Source of the DNA: JAAEKA01 sp049299095
GTDB lineage: Bacteria; Chloroflexota; Anaerolineae; JAAEKA01
Direction of reading: 5' to 3'
NCBI GenBank assembly: GCA_049299095.1
Contig: JBAQWV010000061.1
Location: forward strand, 52,957-116,956
Length of the DNA: 64,000 nt
The notes below the pieces were generated by a model. That model saw nothing but the letters and a program-made list of their open reading frames with translations. It had not been told where the DNA came from and did not search any database. Shown piece after piece: positions 34,772 to 43,869 of the stretch (position 1 is its first letter; every line of letters starts with the position of its first letter). A program made the position numbers and the translations under genes.

Positions 34772-37264
34772 TTACTGGCTATTTCTGATTAAAAGCGGCA
34801 GGTAAAAGTCGCGTACCGTTGGCGTAGACGTCGGCGTTACCGTCGGCGTGGCAGTGGGTGTCGCGGTAGCGGTCGGTGTAGCCGTGGGGGTGTGCGTCGG
34901 CGTATGCGTCGGTGTGTTGGTCGGCGTCGGTGACGGGGTCGCCGTACGCGTGGGCGTTGGCGTGTTTGTCGGCTGAGCCGGATCGTACTGGCGCACATCC
35001 ACAAAGTGGACCCACTCATCGCCATCTTTTACGCCCGCGCTGCTGCGCGAGTCAATGGCAAAGTCGGTCGAACCAGACAGGCCATCCGCAAAGCGTGCAT
35101 CTTCAACGTGGAAAATCACAGTGCGGAACTGGTTAGAGTTCTGCTTGGTAACAACAGGGTTTGTTGTTCCCTTGACCACGGCGTATTTCGGGCCGCTGGT
35201 CGAGTCGTACTGAAGCTGGAACTGGTCGGTGCCATGATCCCAGTAACGCACGCTGATGTCAGCGGTGTAGTTGCCGTCGTACATGTAGCCCGGATCAATG
35301 TCCAGATAGACGAACGAATTGTTGGTGGTCTGGTCGGTGCGCCGAATCATATACGACTCGCGCGCGGTGGGCAGGCTGCTGTTGTTGCCGTTGCTGTAAC
35401 AAGGATAATTCACCGGCCCGGCAGTCGTGGATGGACAAAGGCCCAAAGCAGGCCGCTGCAGGCCCTGTGCAGACGTGGGCACCCATTCCAGATGCGTTTC
35501 TGGAATCGTCTTGCCACCAGGGGCATCGTCCTTTTGATACAGCCAGAACTCATAGTTGCCCAGTGGTGGCCAGTTACTGCTGAACTCGCAGACGCCCTGG
35601 CTCCAGTAGCAGATCGGCGTGATGTGTTCACGCATCGCCACCCAGACGGAAGGCGTGAAGCGTGTGCTTTGAGGATCAAGGTTCGCACCAAAATACGGCT
35701 TGGCCCACAGCATGATGTTGGTATAGTCTGTCACCGGCGTGTCGTTCGTGCCCAGATACCAGCCGCTGTAGTTCGACAAGCGCAGGTAATCAATGTGTTT
35801 GTCCAGGCCGTTCAGTACCGACCAGTAGAAGGCATCCGCTTTGTTGCTACCAATGCCGAGGCCCACTGAATCGCCCACCATATAGCTATAAGTTTCGAAA
35901 GCAGTGGCCACCCGATCCCCATGCAGCAGCGTGGGATCGTAAGCGCCCAAACCGTAATAGTTGCCTGAGTTGGGATAAATCACCGACTCGGCTCCGTTCC
36001 AGTCGTAGTACAAGCCATTGAAGGACAAGCCAACATCGCGATTGGCGGCGTATTCAGAGAACGACTTGCGCTCCGCAACATTGTATTGGAAGGGAGCATT
36101 TTGCAACAGCAACACCTTGCGCAGCGTGCCGCTGGTGCTGAAGGCATTGCGGTACATATCGGTGATCTGGTTAACTGTCGTCACCCAGGCTGTCCAGTCG
36201 GCCAAACCGCCCGCGATGGTAGCAGGACGGTCTTCCACGCCCGTGGCGCGCGTTTCACCGAACTGGCCCGTGCCGATGCCGACGAATTCCAGACGAGAAT
36301 CGTTTTTGTAGCGCTCGCCCATAGCCGCCACAAATTGACCATACAAGGTCTGATACGCCGGGTCCCAGTACTTGGGCAGGATCGGCGAGATATTGGCCGT
36401 CACATCATCCACGAACACGGTGGTGGTGGTGCTGTCACCATCGTTTTGCAGCGAAAAGCGGATAGTGGCATAGTGCCCATCATACGGAACCAGGTTCAGC
36501 GTGACCTGTTGCCAACCGCGCGTGCCGATGCTGGTCACGTTGGCAACCTGTACCACCAAGTCCGCACCATCTAAGATCTCCACCTTCAGCACATCTTCCG
36601 GATCAGCGGTATTACCAGTCGCCTCGGAGCGCCACCAGAACGAGAATGTGCCTTGCGACAGGACGTAAGGAATGCGCACGCGGTACTGCTCTAGCAAGTC
36701 CGTACCGGCATACGGTACAGTTTGTCCACCAATGCGAGCCGCGTTGGGGGCTGAATGCGGGCTGGCGGTGCTGATTGCGACCTGACCAGTCACATCCCAA
36801 TAGTCCAGGTCACTGGCGAATGTGCCATCCTTTACCTCGTCGCGCAGGACGCCGGGGATCGTGGTATTGGCTGTAGCCCGTACCCAGGCCGGCATCAGCA
36901 GCGCGCCGCCGTCCGCGCGGCCATCGTAGGGGGTGATGGCAATCGCGGCCTTTTTACCTGGCTGGCCAGGGCCGGCGGCCAGGTAGTGGGTGGCGATATA
37001 GTTATCAATGTGATCCCAATTGAAGGAATTGGGCCCGGTATGTAGCTCTGACCAACCAAAGAACTGCATTTCACCGGAATGGTTGAATTCAGCCGGTTCC
37101 AGGCTCTTGCTACCTACCAGGTAAAAACCGGGTGCGTTGGCGGTCGGTGCTGCATCAGGCTGCACCGATTCCTGCGCACTATTACCAGCGTTGGCGAGCG
37201 AAGTGGCGAAAATTGCCATAATCACCAACGCCACCAACGAAACAGCTATATGTTTGCGTCTCAT
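34772..37264 (-). CDS. Large secreted glycosidase-like protein with TP-rich stalk (paralogue)
   Basis: This 830-residue protein has a signal peptide (RRKHIAVSLVALVIMAIFAT). The same order of modules as the protein at 30830 follows: NAPGFYLVGSKSLEPAEFNH, WDHIDNYIATHYLAAGPGQP, a jelly-roll insert with VFVDDVTANISPILPKYWDP, then FVGIGTGQFGETRATG, DVGLSFNGLYYDWNG and DYLRLSNYSGWYLGTNDTPV. A short Thr/Pro stalk leads directly to the end DFYLPLLIRNSQ, without the Sdr-type domain. Aligned blocks such as GFYLVGSK-L-PA, G-GETRA and YWDHG-D-(F/W)QL show common descent. Likely a surface glycan-active or adhesive protein. The start is preceded by AGGAG 12 nt upstream. Confidence 0.8.
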   Translation of the reverse strand: MRRKHIAVSLVALVIMAIFATSLANAGNSAQESVQPDAAPTANAPGFYLVGSKSLEPAEFNHSGEMQFFGWSELHTGPNSFNWDHIDNYIATHYLAAGPGQPGKKAAIAITPYDGRADGGALLMPAWVRATANTTIPGVLRDEVKDGTFASDLDYWDVTGQVAISTASPHSAPNAARIGGQTVPYAGTDLLEQYRVRIPYVLSQGTFSFWWRSEATGNTADPEDVLKVEILDGADLVVQVANVTSIGTRGWQQVTLNLVPYDGHYATIRFSLQNDGDSTTTTVFVDDVTANISPILPKYWDPAYQTLYGQFVAAMGERYKNDSRLEFVGIGTGQFGETRATGVEDRPATIAGGLADWTAWVTTVNQITDMYRNAFSTSGTLRKVLLLQNAPFQYNVAERKSFSEYAANRDVGLSFNGLYYDWNGAESVIYPNSGNYYGLGAYDPTLLHGDRVATAFETYSYMVGDSVGLGIGSNKADAFYWSVLNGLDKHIDYLRLSNYSGWYLGTNDTPVTDYTNIMLWAKPYFGANLDPQSTRFTPSVWVAMREHITPICYWSQGVCEFSSNWPPLGNYEFWLYQKDDAPGGKTIPETHLEWVPTSAQGLQRPALGLCPSTTAGPVNYPCYSNGNNSSLPTARESYMIRRTDQTTNNSFVYLDIDPGYMYDGNYTADISVRYWDHGTDQFQLQYDSTSGPKYAVVKGTTNPVVTKQNSNQFRTVIFHVEDARFADGLSGSTDFAIDSRSSAGVKDGDEWVHFVDVRQYDPAQPTNTPTPTRTATPSPTPTNTPTHTPTHTPTATPTATATPTATPTVTPTSTPTVRDFYLPLLIRNSQ

Positions 37265-37463
37265 GTGGGGTATTTACTCCTTTGCCACAAAATCTGACCC
37301 TCTTACCTGCTTCAGACTGCTAACTCAATGGTTGGCAAAAATTGTCTGAAACATACTGTTCGGAGGTTAAGAAGGCGCGTCGCAACTATACGATAACAAA
37401 ATTAAAATTACATGAATTCCAAACAGTCAGAAGATGTCAATTTTGTCAGATTTGTAGCAGTAG

Positions 37464-37492
37464 ACCGCCGCAGCCTGGGTGGCTGCGGCGGT
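37464..37492. repeat. Perfect 12-bp hairpin
   Basis: ACCGCCGCAGCC-TGGGT-GGCTGCGGCGGT is a very stable stem-loop. No T-run follows on either strand. It could be a factor-dependent terminator or a structured RNA element between two minus-strand genes. Confidence 0.6.
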
Positions 37493-37645
37493 GATTAAAA
37501 GATCATAACATAATGATAACGTTTTCGCAAACTTCAGACGCCTTTTGCCGTTTGAAAGTTTCATCATTCGGCGTCGTAAGACAAAATCCTTCGTTGTGTT
37601 TTAAGCGGCTTTTGTAACTAACCCTCCTGCCGGCCAGCTAATAGC

Positions 37646-37666
37646 GAAAAGTCCGTTTGACCGGAC
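37646..37666 (-). terminator. Possible terminator after the methyltransferase gene
   Basis: On the minus strand GTCCG-GTCAAA-CGGAC is followed by TTTTCG, 21 nt after the stop at 37687. The stem is short, so confidence is limited. Confidence 0.4.
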
Positions 37667-37686
37667 GCCGCAGGAACAGGTTTTTC

Positions 37687-38532
37687 CTAAAACGTCTTGC
37701 GCGCCGCCAACAAGATGGGAGACGTAATGCTGGCGGGCAGCACGCGGCGCAGCCGGTTAATCGCGCTGGAGCGCTCCGCCGCGCCCGGAATACCGCGCAG
37801 CGTCAGAATGTGCATCCCTAAGTCCCGTAAACGCAGCATAACATCCAGCGGATTCGCCAACCACACCGCGTCATAGTCCGCACCGTACCCCAGCAACCGA
37901 TACCGCTCGGCGTTATCAAAGTCCGGCTCACGCAGCACGAAGTTAGCGTGCTGGCTCAAGCGCCGCCCAGCCAGCATCCCCAGGTTGCGCACGATCAAGG
38001 CCAGCGATTCCCCCACGGTTTCGCCACTTTCCGGGCCATATTTGGCCTGCTTGCGTCGCGCCACAAAGCGTTTGAGCGGACGCAACGGCGACAGCAGGTT
38101 GGGAAAAGTCATCACCAACATCCCGCCCGGCATCAGAATCCGGTGCAACTCTTGCAAGGTTTGCGCGGGCGTCGCCACATGCTCGATGGTATTCACCGCG
38201 GTTACTGCCCAAAATTGTCCATCGGCAAAGGGGGTATGCGGACCGCCGTCCAACGCGACAAATGCATATTGGGGATAATTTTCGCGCGCACTTTCCACAA
38301 AGGGCAGCGAAATATCCGCTCCCAGCGCGCGATAGCCCGTGCGCGCCAGAATCGCCGTCAAATCACCCACGCCGCAGCCATAGTCCAGCGCATCGCTACC
38401 CTGCGCCACCTGATATTGTTTCAGCGTCGCCAGGACTGCGCCGTACTCTGGTCGCCATCCCGCACCTTCCAGACGCCGCCGGTAGCCGGCTGATTGATTA
38501 TAAAAACGATACGTGCGGTCGGTGATGGACAT
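37687..38532 (-). CDS. Class I SAM-dependent methyltransferase
   Basis: The 281 residues hold motif I ALDYGCGVGDLTAILA, the acidic residue in ALGADISLPFVES, and WAVTAVNTIEHVATPAQTL with GGMLVMTFPN, the UbiE/UbiG-like pattern. The C-terminal 120 residues are basic and may hold the substrate site. The substrate is unknown. It follows parB by 37 nt on the same strand and may be read from the par transcript. The ATG at 38532 is chosen over a longer upstream frame that has no start context. Confidence 0.85.
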   Translation of the reverse strand: MSITDRTYRFYNQSAGYRRRLEGAGWRPEYGAVLATLKQYQVAQGSDALDYGCGVGDLTAILARTGYRALGADISLPFVESARENYPQYAFVALDGGPHTPFADGQFWAVTAVNTIEHVATPAQTLQELHRILMPGGMLVMTFPNLLSPLRPLKRFVARRKQAKYGPESGETVGESLALIVRNLGMLAGRRLSQHANFVLREPDFDNAERYRLLGYGADYDAVWLANPLDVMLRLRDLGMHILTLRGIPGAAERSSAINRLRRVLPASITSPILLAARKTF

Positions 38533-38569
38533 AATCGGTTGTTTCCCTCGGTTCGCGCTGATCGTTGTG

Positions 38570-39472
38570 TTAAAAACGGTTGCTGCCCACAATCGTGTCG
38601 AAAATTGTACCCAACTCTTCTTCCGAGTAAAAATGGATCACTAGCCGCCCGCCGCGGCGGCTGCGATAGAGGCTCACCTTGGTGCCAAGTGCATCGCGAA
38701 ACAAGTCTTCCAGCTCGCGCGTGTCCGCGCTGACCTCATCCTCCGTAGCCGGCTCTTCCTCTTTCGGCTCCGCGGCCACCTGCGTCATGCGCCGCACCAA
38801 CTCTTCTGTCTGGCGCACGCTCAATTCGTTCTCCACCACCAACGTCAACGCCTGCTCGATCAGATCGTCACTGGGCAGCCCCAGAAGCGCGCGCGCATGG
38901 CCTTCCTTAATCTGCCCCACGATAACCGCTTCCTTGGCGCGGTCGGGCAGGCGCAGCAAGCGCATGGCGTTGGTTACAGCCACGCGGCTCTTACCCACGC
39001 GCGCAGCCACCACATCCTGCGTCAAGCCAAACTCTTCCACCAACGCATGGTAGGCCGCGGCCTCTTCCAGCGGGTTAAGGTCTGCGCGCTGTACGTTCTC
39101 CACCAGCGCCAGTTCCAGCATCCCCTGCGGCGAGACTTCCTTAACGATGGCTGGCAGGGTCTTCAGCCCGGCCAGTTGCGATGCGCGCCAGCGCCGCTCG
39201 CCCGCGATTAAATAGTACGCCACCGGCGAACCGGCGGGGGCCAGCGTCAGCACCAGCGGCTGGATCAAGCCATGCGTGCGAATCGATTCGGCCAGCTCAG
39301 CCAGCGCCTCCGGCTCCATGCGGTCGCGCGGTTGCCGCGGATTGGGGGCAATCTGCTCAATCGGCACTTCGGCCACGCCAGACGCGGGCACAGCCGATGG
39401 CGCGTTTTCCATTCCCGGCGGAATCAACGCTCCCAATCCTTTTCCTAAGCCGCTACGTCGCATGCTTGACAT
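38570..39472 (-). CDS. parB: Chromosome partitioning protein ParB/Spo0J
   Basis: The 300 residues start MSSMRRSGLGKGLGALIPPG, the usual ParB N-terminus. The CTPase/ParB-N domain has PNPRQPRDRMEPEALAELAE and YLIAGERRWRASQLAGL (GERRxRA CTP-binding motif). The helix-turn-helix is DVVAARVGKSRVAVTNAMRL. A C-terminal dimerisation domain closes it. ParB binds parS sites and slides as a CTP clamp to load SMC and interact with ParA. GGAGG lies 8 nt before the ATG at 39472, which decides between three nearby starts. No parS-like 16-mer was found in this window. Confidence 0.95.
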   Translation of the reverse strand: MSSMRRSGLGKGLGALIPPGMENAPSAVPASGVAEVPIEQIAPNPRQPRDRMEPEALAELAESIRTHGLIQPLVLTLAPAGSPVAYYLIAGERRWRASQLAGLKTLPAIVKEVSPQGMLELALVENVQRADLNPLEEAAAYHALVEEFGLTQDVVAARVGKSRVAVTNAMRLLRLPDRAKEAVIVGQIKEGHARALLGLPSDDLIEQALTLVVENELSVRQTEELVRRMTQVAAEPKEEEPATEDEVSADTRELEDLFRDALGTKVSLYRSRRGGRLVIHFYSEEELGTIFDTIVGSNRF

Positions 39473-39489
39473 GACACTTACCTCCAAAC

Positions 39490-40263
39490 CTAATGGCTTT
39501 GCTCGCGGGCCAAAACTTCCTGCGCCAGCGCCTGATAGGCCAGCGCGCCGGGTGAAGTGGGCGCGTAGGCAGAAATCGGCAAACCGTAGCTGGGCGCTTC
39601 GCTGAGCCGGACGCTGCGCGGGATCACCGTGCTAAAGACTTCCTGTGGAAAATGCTGTTTCACCTCGGCCACCACATCAGCAGCCAGGTTGGTGCGCGCA
39701 TCGAACATTGTCATCACAATGCCGAAAATGCGCAGCTGCGGGTTCAGATGCTCGCGCACGAGGCTGATGGTATGCGTCAAGCGGCCCAGCCCTTCCAGCG
39801 CCAGATATTCGCACTGAATCGGGATAATCACGCCATTCTGTGCGGTGGTCAGGGCATTGACCGTCAGCAAGCTCAGGCTGGGCGGGCAGTCCAGCAGGAC
39901 ATGATCGTAGCGCGGCAGCACCGGCTCTAACATGCGCTGCAACAGCCGCTCGCGTGCGATCATGCTGACCATTTCGACATCCGCGCCGGCCAACTTGGGC
40001 GAGGAAGGCGCTAAATCCAGCCGCAAATGCGCGGTCAGGGCAATCACCTGATCCAGCGGCACGCGATCAATCAACGCATCATACAACGAATAGGGCAGAT
40101 CGTCCACGGTGACGCCGACGCTGCTGGACGCGTTGGCCTGCGGGTCGCAGTCCACCAGCAACACACGGTCGCCCGCGGCAGCCAGATACGCGGCCAGATT
40201 CACCGCGGTCGTGGTCTTGCCAACGCCGCCCTTCTGGTTCACAACCGCATAGACACGCGTCAT
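39490..40263 (-). CDS. parA: Chromosome partitioning ATPase ParA/Soj
   Basis: This 257-residue deviant Walker A ATPase has VNQKGGVGKTTTAVNLAAYL (signature lysine and P-loop), LLVDCDPQANASSSVG (A' motif), LLDCPPSLSLLTVNALTTA (Walker B) and VIIPIQCEYLALEGLGRL. No N-terminal HTH is present, so it is the chromosomal Soj type that binds DNA non-specifically and segregates ParB-parS. The gene follows the pfkB-like kinase by one base and precedes parB by 17 nt. The start has AAAGG 4 nt upstream. Confidence 0.96.
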   Translation of the reverse strand: MTRVYAVVNQKGGVGKTTTAVNLAAYLAAAGDRVLLVDCDPQANASSSVGVTVDDLPYSLYDALIDRVPLDQVIALTAHLRLDLAPSSPKLAGADVEMVSMIARERLLQRMLEPVLPRYDHVLLDCPPSLSLLTVNALTTAQNGVIIPIQCEYLALEGLGRLTHTISLVREHLNPQLRIFGIVMTMFDARTNLAADVVAEVKQHFPQEVFSTVIPRSVRLSEAPSYGLPISAYAPTSPGALAYQALAQEVLAREQSH

Positions 40264-40264
40264 G

Positions 40265-41098
40265 CTACCTTTCCTGCCCGGCCAGATAGGCCTCAACCTG
40301 GGCGCGGCTCGGCACGCTGGTATAGCTTAGCCCCTCAACGCCAAAGGATGCGGTGACGTTGGCAAAGCGCGCGGCCCGTGCCGGATCGCCCGTTTCCTGA
40401 AAATAAATCAAAAAGGCGGCGGTGAAAATGTCACCCGCACCAGTCGGGTCCACCTGGCGCGCGGGTCGCGGCTGGGCGTGGATCAGCGCACCGTTGTGAT
40501 AGACATCCGCGCCTTCCTGGCCGTATGTTAGCACCACCGTCCTGACCCGATCGGCATAGCAGCGCGCCAAATCAGCGTCGCCGTTGACATCCTCAATGCT
40601 GACCACCAACACATCGGCATAGCGCAACACTTCGGCATTGCATGTCAGCGGCACATGCGACACCCGCCCGCGCGCGTCCCAGCGGCGCATCCAGCCCTGT
40701 GGCACAACACCAAGCAGCGATTGGGGAAATAGTTCGGCCACGCGCGGGTCCAGTTCACCTGCCAGCGGCCCCAGCAACACAATCGGCGGGGCTGGCTCAA
40801 GCAGTGCGTCCGGTACATCCGCCACACCGATGGGATCCGCAAAGGCATGAATGGTTTGAACGCGGCCCGCAGGTGTGTAGACGTTTTCAAAAGTCAATGA
40901 CTCGGCAGAAGGCAGTGCGAACAGTTCGATGTCGTTGTACACGTCGGGCAGCGCCAGATCGGCACTCATGCGCGTCAACACACCTGGCTGACGGCCCAGC
41001 CGCAGCGCGGTCACCGAAGCATACGTGACAGTTCCGCCCACCGCATAGCCGCCAGGCATCAGGTCTTTGGTGATATGGCCGATGGTCAGAAAATTCAT
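40265..41098 (-). CDS. PfkB-family carbohydrate/nucleoside kinase
   Basis: The 277 residues form a ribokinase fold. The N-terminal MNFLTIGHITKDLMPGGYAV has the Gly-Gly substrate lid region (AVGGTVTYAS). The second signature, DPTGAGDIFTAAFLIYF, holds the catalytic Asp and anion hole. It phosphorylates a sugar or nucleoside with ATP; the substrate cannot be told, although short members like this often act on sugars. It is the first gene of the transcription unit that continues into parA, parB and a methyltransferase. That kinase-par order is unusual. Confidence 0.88.
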   Translation of the reverse strand: MNFLTIGHITKDLMPGGYAVGGTVTYASVTALRLGRQPGVLTRMSADLALPDVYNDIELFALPSAESLTFENVYTPAGRVQTIHAFADPIGVADVPDALLEPAPPIVLLGPLAGELDPRVAELFPQSLLGVVPQGWMRRWDARGRVSHVPLTCNAEVLRYADVLVVSIEDVNGDADLARCYADRVRTVVLTYGQEGADVYHNGALIHAQPRPARQVDPTGAGDIFTAAFLIYFQETGDPARAARFANVTASFGVEGLSYTSVPSRAQVEAYLAGQER

Positions 41099-41398
41099 GT
41101 CGGCATTGTAACACAGGCCACACCCACGGTCAAAGACTTTGGCGAACGGGTTTGCCTGAAATTCGGTTGATTTTGTCTGATCTGTGCGTATCCGCGGATA
41201 TAAGACGGGTCAGGCGTCTTCAAGGTGGTAGTCTATACCATCTGGCAAGCCAATCCCTGCCCGACAAGCGGTCAAAGTACAGCACAAGTACAGCGCGAAA
41301 TGCGCACATCACTTGCACAAAAGCCAAATTCGGCGACAATACGCGCATTCGGGAGACCCATTTACAGCATCGCCGCAGCGGTCAGAAGGAAGGTTCGT
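41099..41398. other. Divergent intergenic region between kinase and SDR-DUF2867 gene
   Basis: No gene is supported in these 300 bases. They contain the 12-bp palindrome TATCCGCGGATA (41189-41200) and a small AAGACG-N7-CGTCTT hairpin (41202-41220). Promoters for both directions are expected, but no clean -35/-10 pair was seen. Confidence 0.45.
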
Positions 41399-42889
41399 AT
41401 GACTACCACTCATCCCATCCTGGTTACCGGCGCGACCGGCTATGTCGGCGGGCGGCTGGCCTCACGGCTGTTACAAGCCGGTTATCGCGTGCGCGTGCTC
41501 GCCCGCGATCCCAGCCGTTTGCAAGGACGACCCTGGTCTCACGCTGTCGAAATCGTGCAGGGAGATGCCCTGAAGCCGGAAACGCTGGCCGCGGCCATGC
41601 AGGATGTCAGCGCGGCCTATTATCTGATCCACAGTTTGCGCGACGGTGGGCGCGAGGGCGCTGATTTCAACGAGCGCGACCTACAAGCCGCGCGCAATTT
41701 CAGCCACGCGGCCCGCGCGGCCGGGGTGCAGCGGCTGATCTATCTCGGCGGGCTGGGCGACCCGAACGCGGAGCTTTCGCGGCATCTGCGCTCGCGCCAG
41801 GCCACGGGCGATGCCCTGCGCGAAGGAGGCGTGCCGGTCACTGAATTTCGCGCCGCGGTCATCGTTGGCTCTGGCAGCGCGTCGTTCGAGATGATCCGCA
41901 ACCTGACCGAGCGCCTGCCCGCCATTTTGTGCCCGCATACGGTGTCCACGCGCGTGCAGCCGATCAGTATGCGCAACGTGCTGCAATATCTGGTGGCGGC
42001 GCTGGAGGTGCCAGAAAGCGCAGGCCGCATTATTGAAATCGGCGGGACCGAAATCTTGCCCTATTCTGAAATGATGCTAGGATATGCACGTGAACGCGGC
42101 CTGAAACGCTGGCTGATCCCGATCCTGCCCACCAGGCTGGCCCTGTACTGGATTCAATGGGTGACGCCCATCCCGGTTGAGGTGGCACGGCCGCTGCTGG
42201 AAGGCTTGCACAACGAAGTTATTGTGCGCGACGACACGGCCCAGCACCTGTTTCCCAACATACCGCTGATGAGTTATCGCACGGCGGTGCGCCGCGCGCT
42301 GATGCGGCTGAACGCCGGTCATCTGGAAACCGCCTGGAGCGATGCGCTTTTTACGTCGCAGGGCGATCACGAGCCGGTGAAATTCACGGTCGAAAATGGC
42401 ATGATGTTCGAGCGGCGACAGCGGCTGGTACTAGCCCCGCCCGCAGAGGTGTTTCGCGCCTTCACCGGCATCGGCGGCGTGCGCGGCTGGCCCAGTTTCA
42501 ATTGGGCATGGCAGTTGCGCGGCATTATGGATTTGGTGGTGGGCGGTGTCGGCTTTCGCCGCGGCCGCCGATCCCCGGACGACCTGCGCGTGGGCGACGC
42601 CTTAGATTTTTGGCGTGTCGAAGTCGTGGAGCCGGGCCGCTTGATGCGGCTGCGCGCAGAAATGAAAGTGCCGGGCCGCGCCTGGCTGCAATTCGAGGCC
42701 AAGCCGCGCGGCCCCGGACGCACATTGCTGGTGCAAACGGCGTTTTTTGCCCCCAAGGGCTTGCTCGGCCTGATCTATTGGTATAGCCTGTACCCGATTC
42801 ACGGGCCGATTTTCAACAGCATGATCGAAAACATCAGTCAAACCGCGCTGACGCACTATCACGCGACCCACCTTGCAGAGGCTGTTTAA
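41399..42889 (+). CDS. NAD(P)-binding SDR-type protein fused to DUF2867
   Basis: The 496 residues begin with an atypical/extended SDR or NmrA-like Rossmann domain with ILVTGATGYVGGRLASRLLQ (GxxGxxG near residues 11-17), VRVLARDPSRL and AAGVQRLIYLGGLGD. A linker follows, and the C-terminal part from about residue 335 is DUF2867 (MMFERRQRLVLAPPAEVFRA, FFAPKGLLGLIYWYSLYPIH). The family is widespread and often linked to carotenoid or lipid modification genes, but its reaction is unknown. The frame is open 174 nt upstream; AAGGAAGG 5 nt before the ATG at 41399 fixes the start. menA follows 59 nt later. Confidence 0.88.
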   Translation: MTTTHPILVTGATGYVGGRLASRLLQAGYRVRVLARDPSRLQGRPWSHAVEIVQGDALKPETLAAAMQDVSAAYYLIHSLRDGGREGADFNERDLQAARNFSHAARAAGVQRLIYLGGLGDPNAELSRHLRSRQATGDALREGGVPVTEFRAAVIVGSGSASFEMIRNLTERLPAILCPHTVSTRVQPISMRNVLQYLVAALEVPESAGRIIEIGGTEILPYSEMMLGYARERGLKRWLIPILPTRLALYWIQWVTPIPVEVARPLLEGLHNEVIVRDDTAQHLFPNIPLMSYRTAVRRALMRLNAGHLETAWSDALFTSQGDHEPVKFTVENGMMFERRQRLVLAPPAEVFRAFTGIGGVRGWPSFNWAWQLRGIMDLVVGGVGFRRGRRSPDDLRVGDALDFWRVEVVEPGRLMRLRAEMKVPGRAWLQFEAKPRGPGRTLLVQTAFFAPKGLLGLIYWYSLYPIHGPIFNSMIENISQTALTHYHATHLAEAV

Positions 42890-42948
42890 CAACCTCAAGC
42901 AGAGACGCGGACCGTCCAGCCGCAATTCGTAACCAACGAAAGCATCGT

Positions 42949-43869
42949 ATGACCTCATCTTCAACCCAATTAACGCGCGGCCAGGCCTGGTGGCTGGCTA
43001 TTCGTCCCCGCACGCTGCCCGCCGCGGTGGGGCCGGTACTGGTTGGAACGGGACTGGCGATAGGCGACGGCAGCTTTAAACTGCTGCCCGCGCTGGCCGC
43101 GCTGGCTGGTGCGCTGCTTTTGCAGATCGCCAGCAACCTGGCCAACGATTACTACGATTTCGTTAAGGGCTATGATCGGCCTGATCGCAAAGGCCCCACA
43201 CGCGTGGCGCTGAGCGGGCTTATCTCGCTGAATGAGCTGCGCGGCGGCTTGCTGCTGGTCTTGCTGGTCGCCGCGTTGATCGGTGTGTATCTGATCGCGA
43301 TGGGCGGCTGGCCGATCCTGGCGATTGGTGTAACTGCGATCATCGCTGCGGTGGGATACAGCGGCGGCCCCTTCCCCCTCGCTGCCAACGGATTGGGCGA
43401 TCTGTTCGTGTTTATTTTTTTCGGACTGGCCGCGGTCGTGGGGACGTATTACGTGCAGGCGTTGCGGACCACGCCGCTGGTGTGGCTGGCCGCGTTACCC
43501 CCTGGCTTTCTGATTACGGCTATTCTCGTAGTAAACAATCTACGCGACATTGAAACCGATGCGCAGGTGGGCAAGCGCACGCTGGCAGTGCGGCTGGGTG
43601 TGACGGGCACGCGCGCGGAATACACTGCACTGCTCGCGGGCGCGTACGCTGTGCCGGTGAGTATTGTGCTGCTGCGGCTGGTGCAAGGCAGCTTTTCCCC
43701 GCTGCACCTGCTGGTGCTGCTACCCTGGCTGACGCTGCCCAGCGCGCTGCGGCTGCGACAGGTCATCATGACCGCCAGCGAGGGACCGACGATGAACCAG
43801 GCACTGGCGGGCACGGCGCGGTTGAGCTTGCTATTTGGCTTGCTGTTGGCTGTGGGGTTGGCGTTTTAG
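42949..43869 (+). CDS. menA: 1,4-Dihydroxy-2-naphthoate polyprenyltransferase
   Basis: This 306-residue UbiA-superfamily membrane enzyme attaches a polyprenyl chain to 1,4-dihydroxy-2-naphthoate in menaquinone synthesis. The first Asp-rich motif is ASNLANDYYDFVKGYDRPDR and the second is NNLRDIETDAQVGKRTLAVR; both chelate Mg-diphosphate. WWLAIRPRTLPAAVGPVLVG is the MenA N-terminal signature. About eight further helices are present. The stop shares 3 bases with the stop of the convergent K+ channel gene. It implies a menaquinone-based respiratory chain. Confidence 0.95.
   Translation: MTSSSTQLTRGQAWWLAIRPRTLPAAVGPVLVGTGLAIGDGSFKLLPALAALAGALLLQIASNLANDYYDFVKGYDRPDRKGPTRVALSGLISLNELRGGLLLVLLVAALIGVYLIAMGGWPILAIGVTAIIAAVGYSGGPFPLAANGLGDLFVFIFFGLAAVVGTYYVQALRTTPLVWLAALPPGFLITAILVVNNLRDIETDAQVGKRTLAVRLGVTGTRAEYTALLAGAYAVPVSIVLLRLVQGSFSPLHLLVLLPWLTLPSALRLRQVIMTASEGPTMNQALAGTARLSLLFGLLLAVGLAF

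Larger units (their letters stand above)
37265..37686. other. Intergenic region upstream of the secreted protein gene
   Basis: These 422 bases contain no gene and are A+T-rich. They hold a perfect 12-bp hairpin (37464-37492), a small terminator-like hairpin next to the methyltransferase stop, and minus-strand TTGACA at 37435-37440 that could be a -35 box, although the sequence 17 bases further (ATTCAT) is a poor -10. Confidence 0.5.

Noticed and set aside
41189..41200. 12-bp palindrome TATCCGCGGATA as an operator
   Set aside because: Sequences of this kind (CTGTG-GTA-TCCGCGGATA) recur as nondescript intergenic DNA in bacteria and no gene link was found.
42085..42098. CACGTGAA as a parS half
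   Set aside because: It lies inside the SDR-DUF2867 coding sequence and the flanks do not continue the 16-bp TGTTTCACGTGAAACA pattern.
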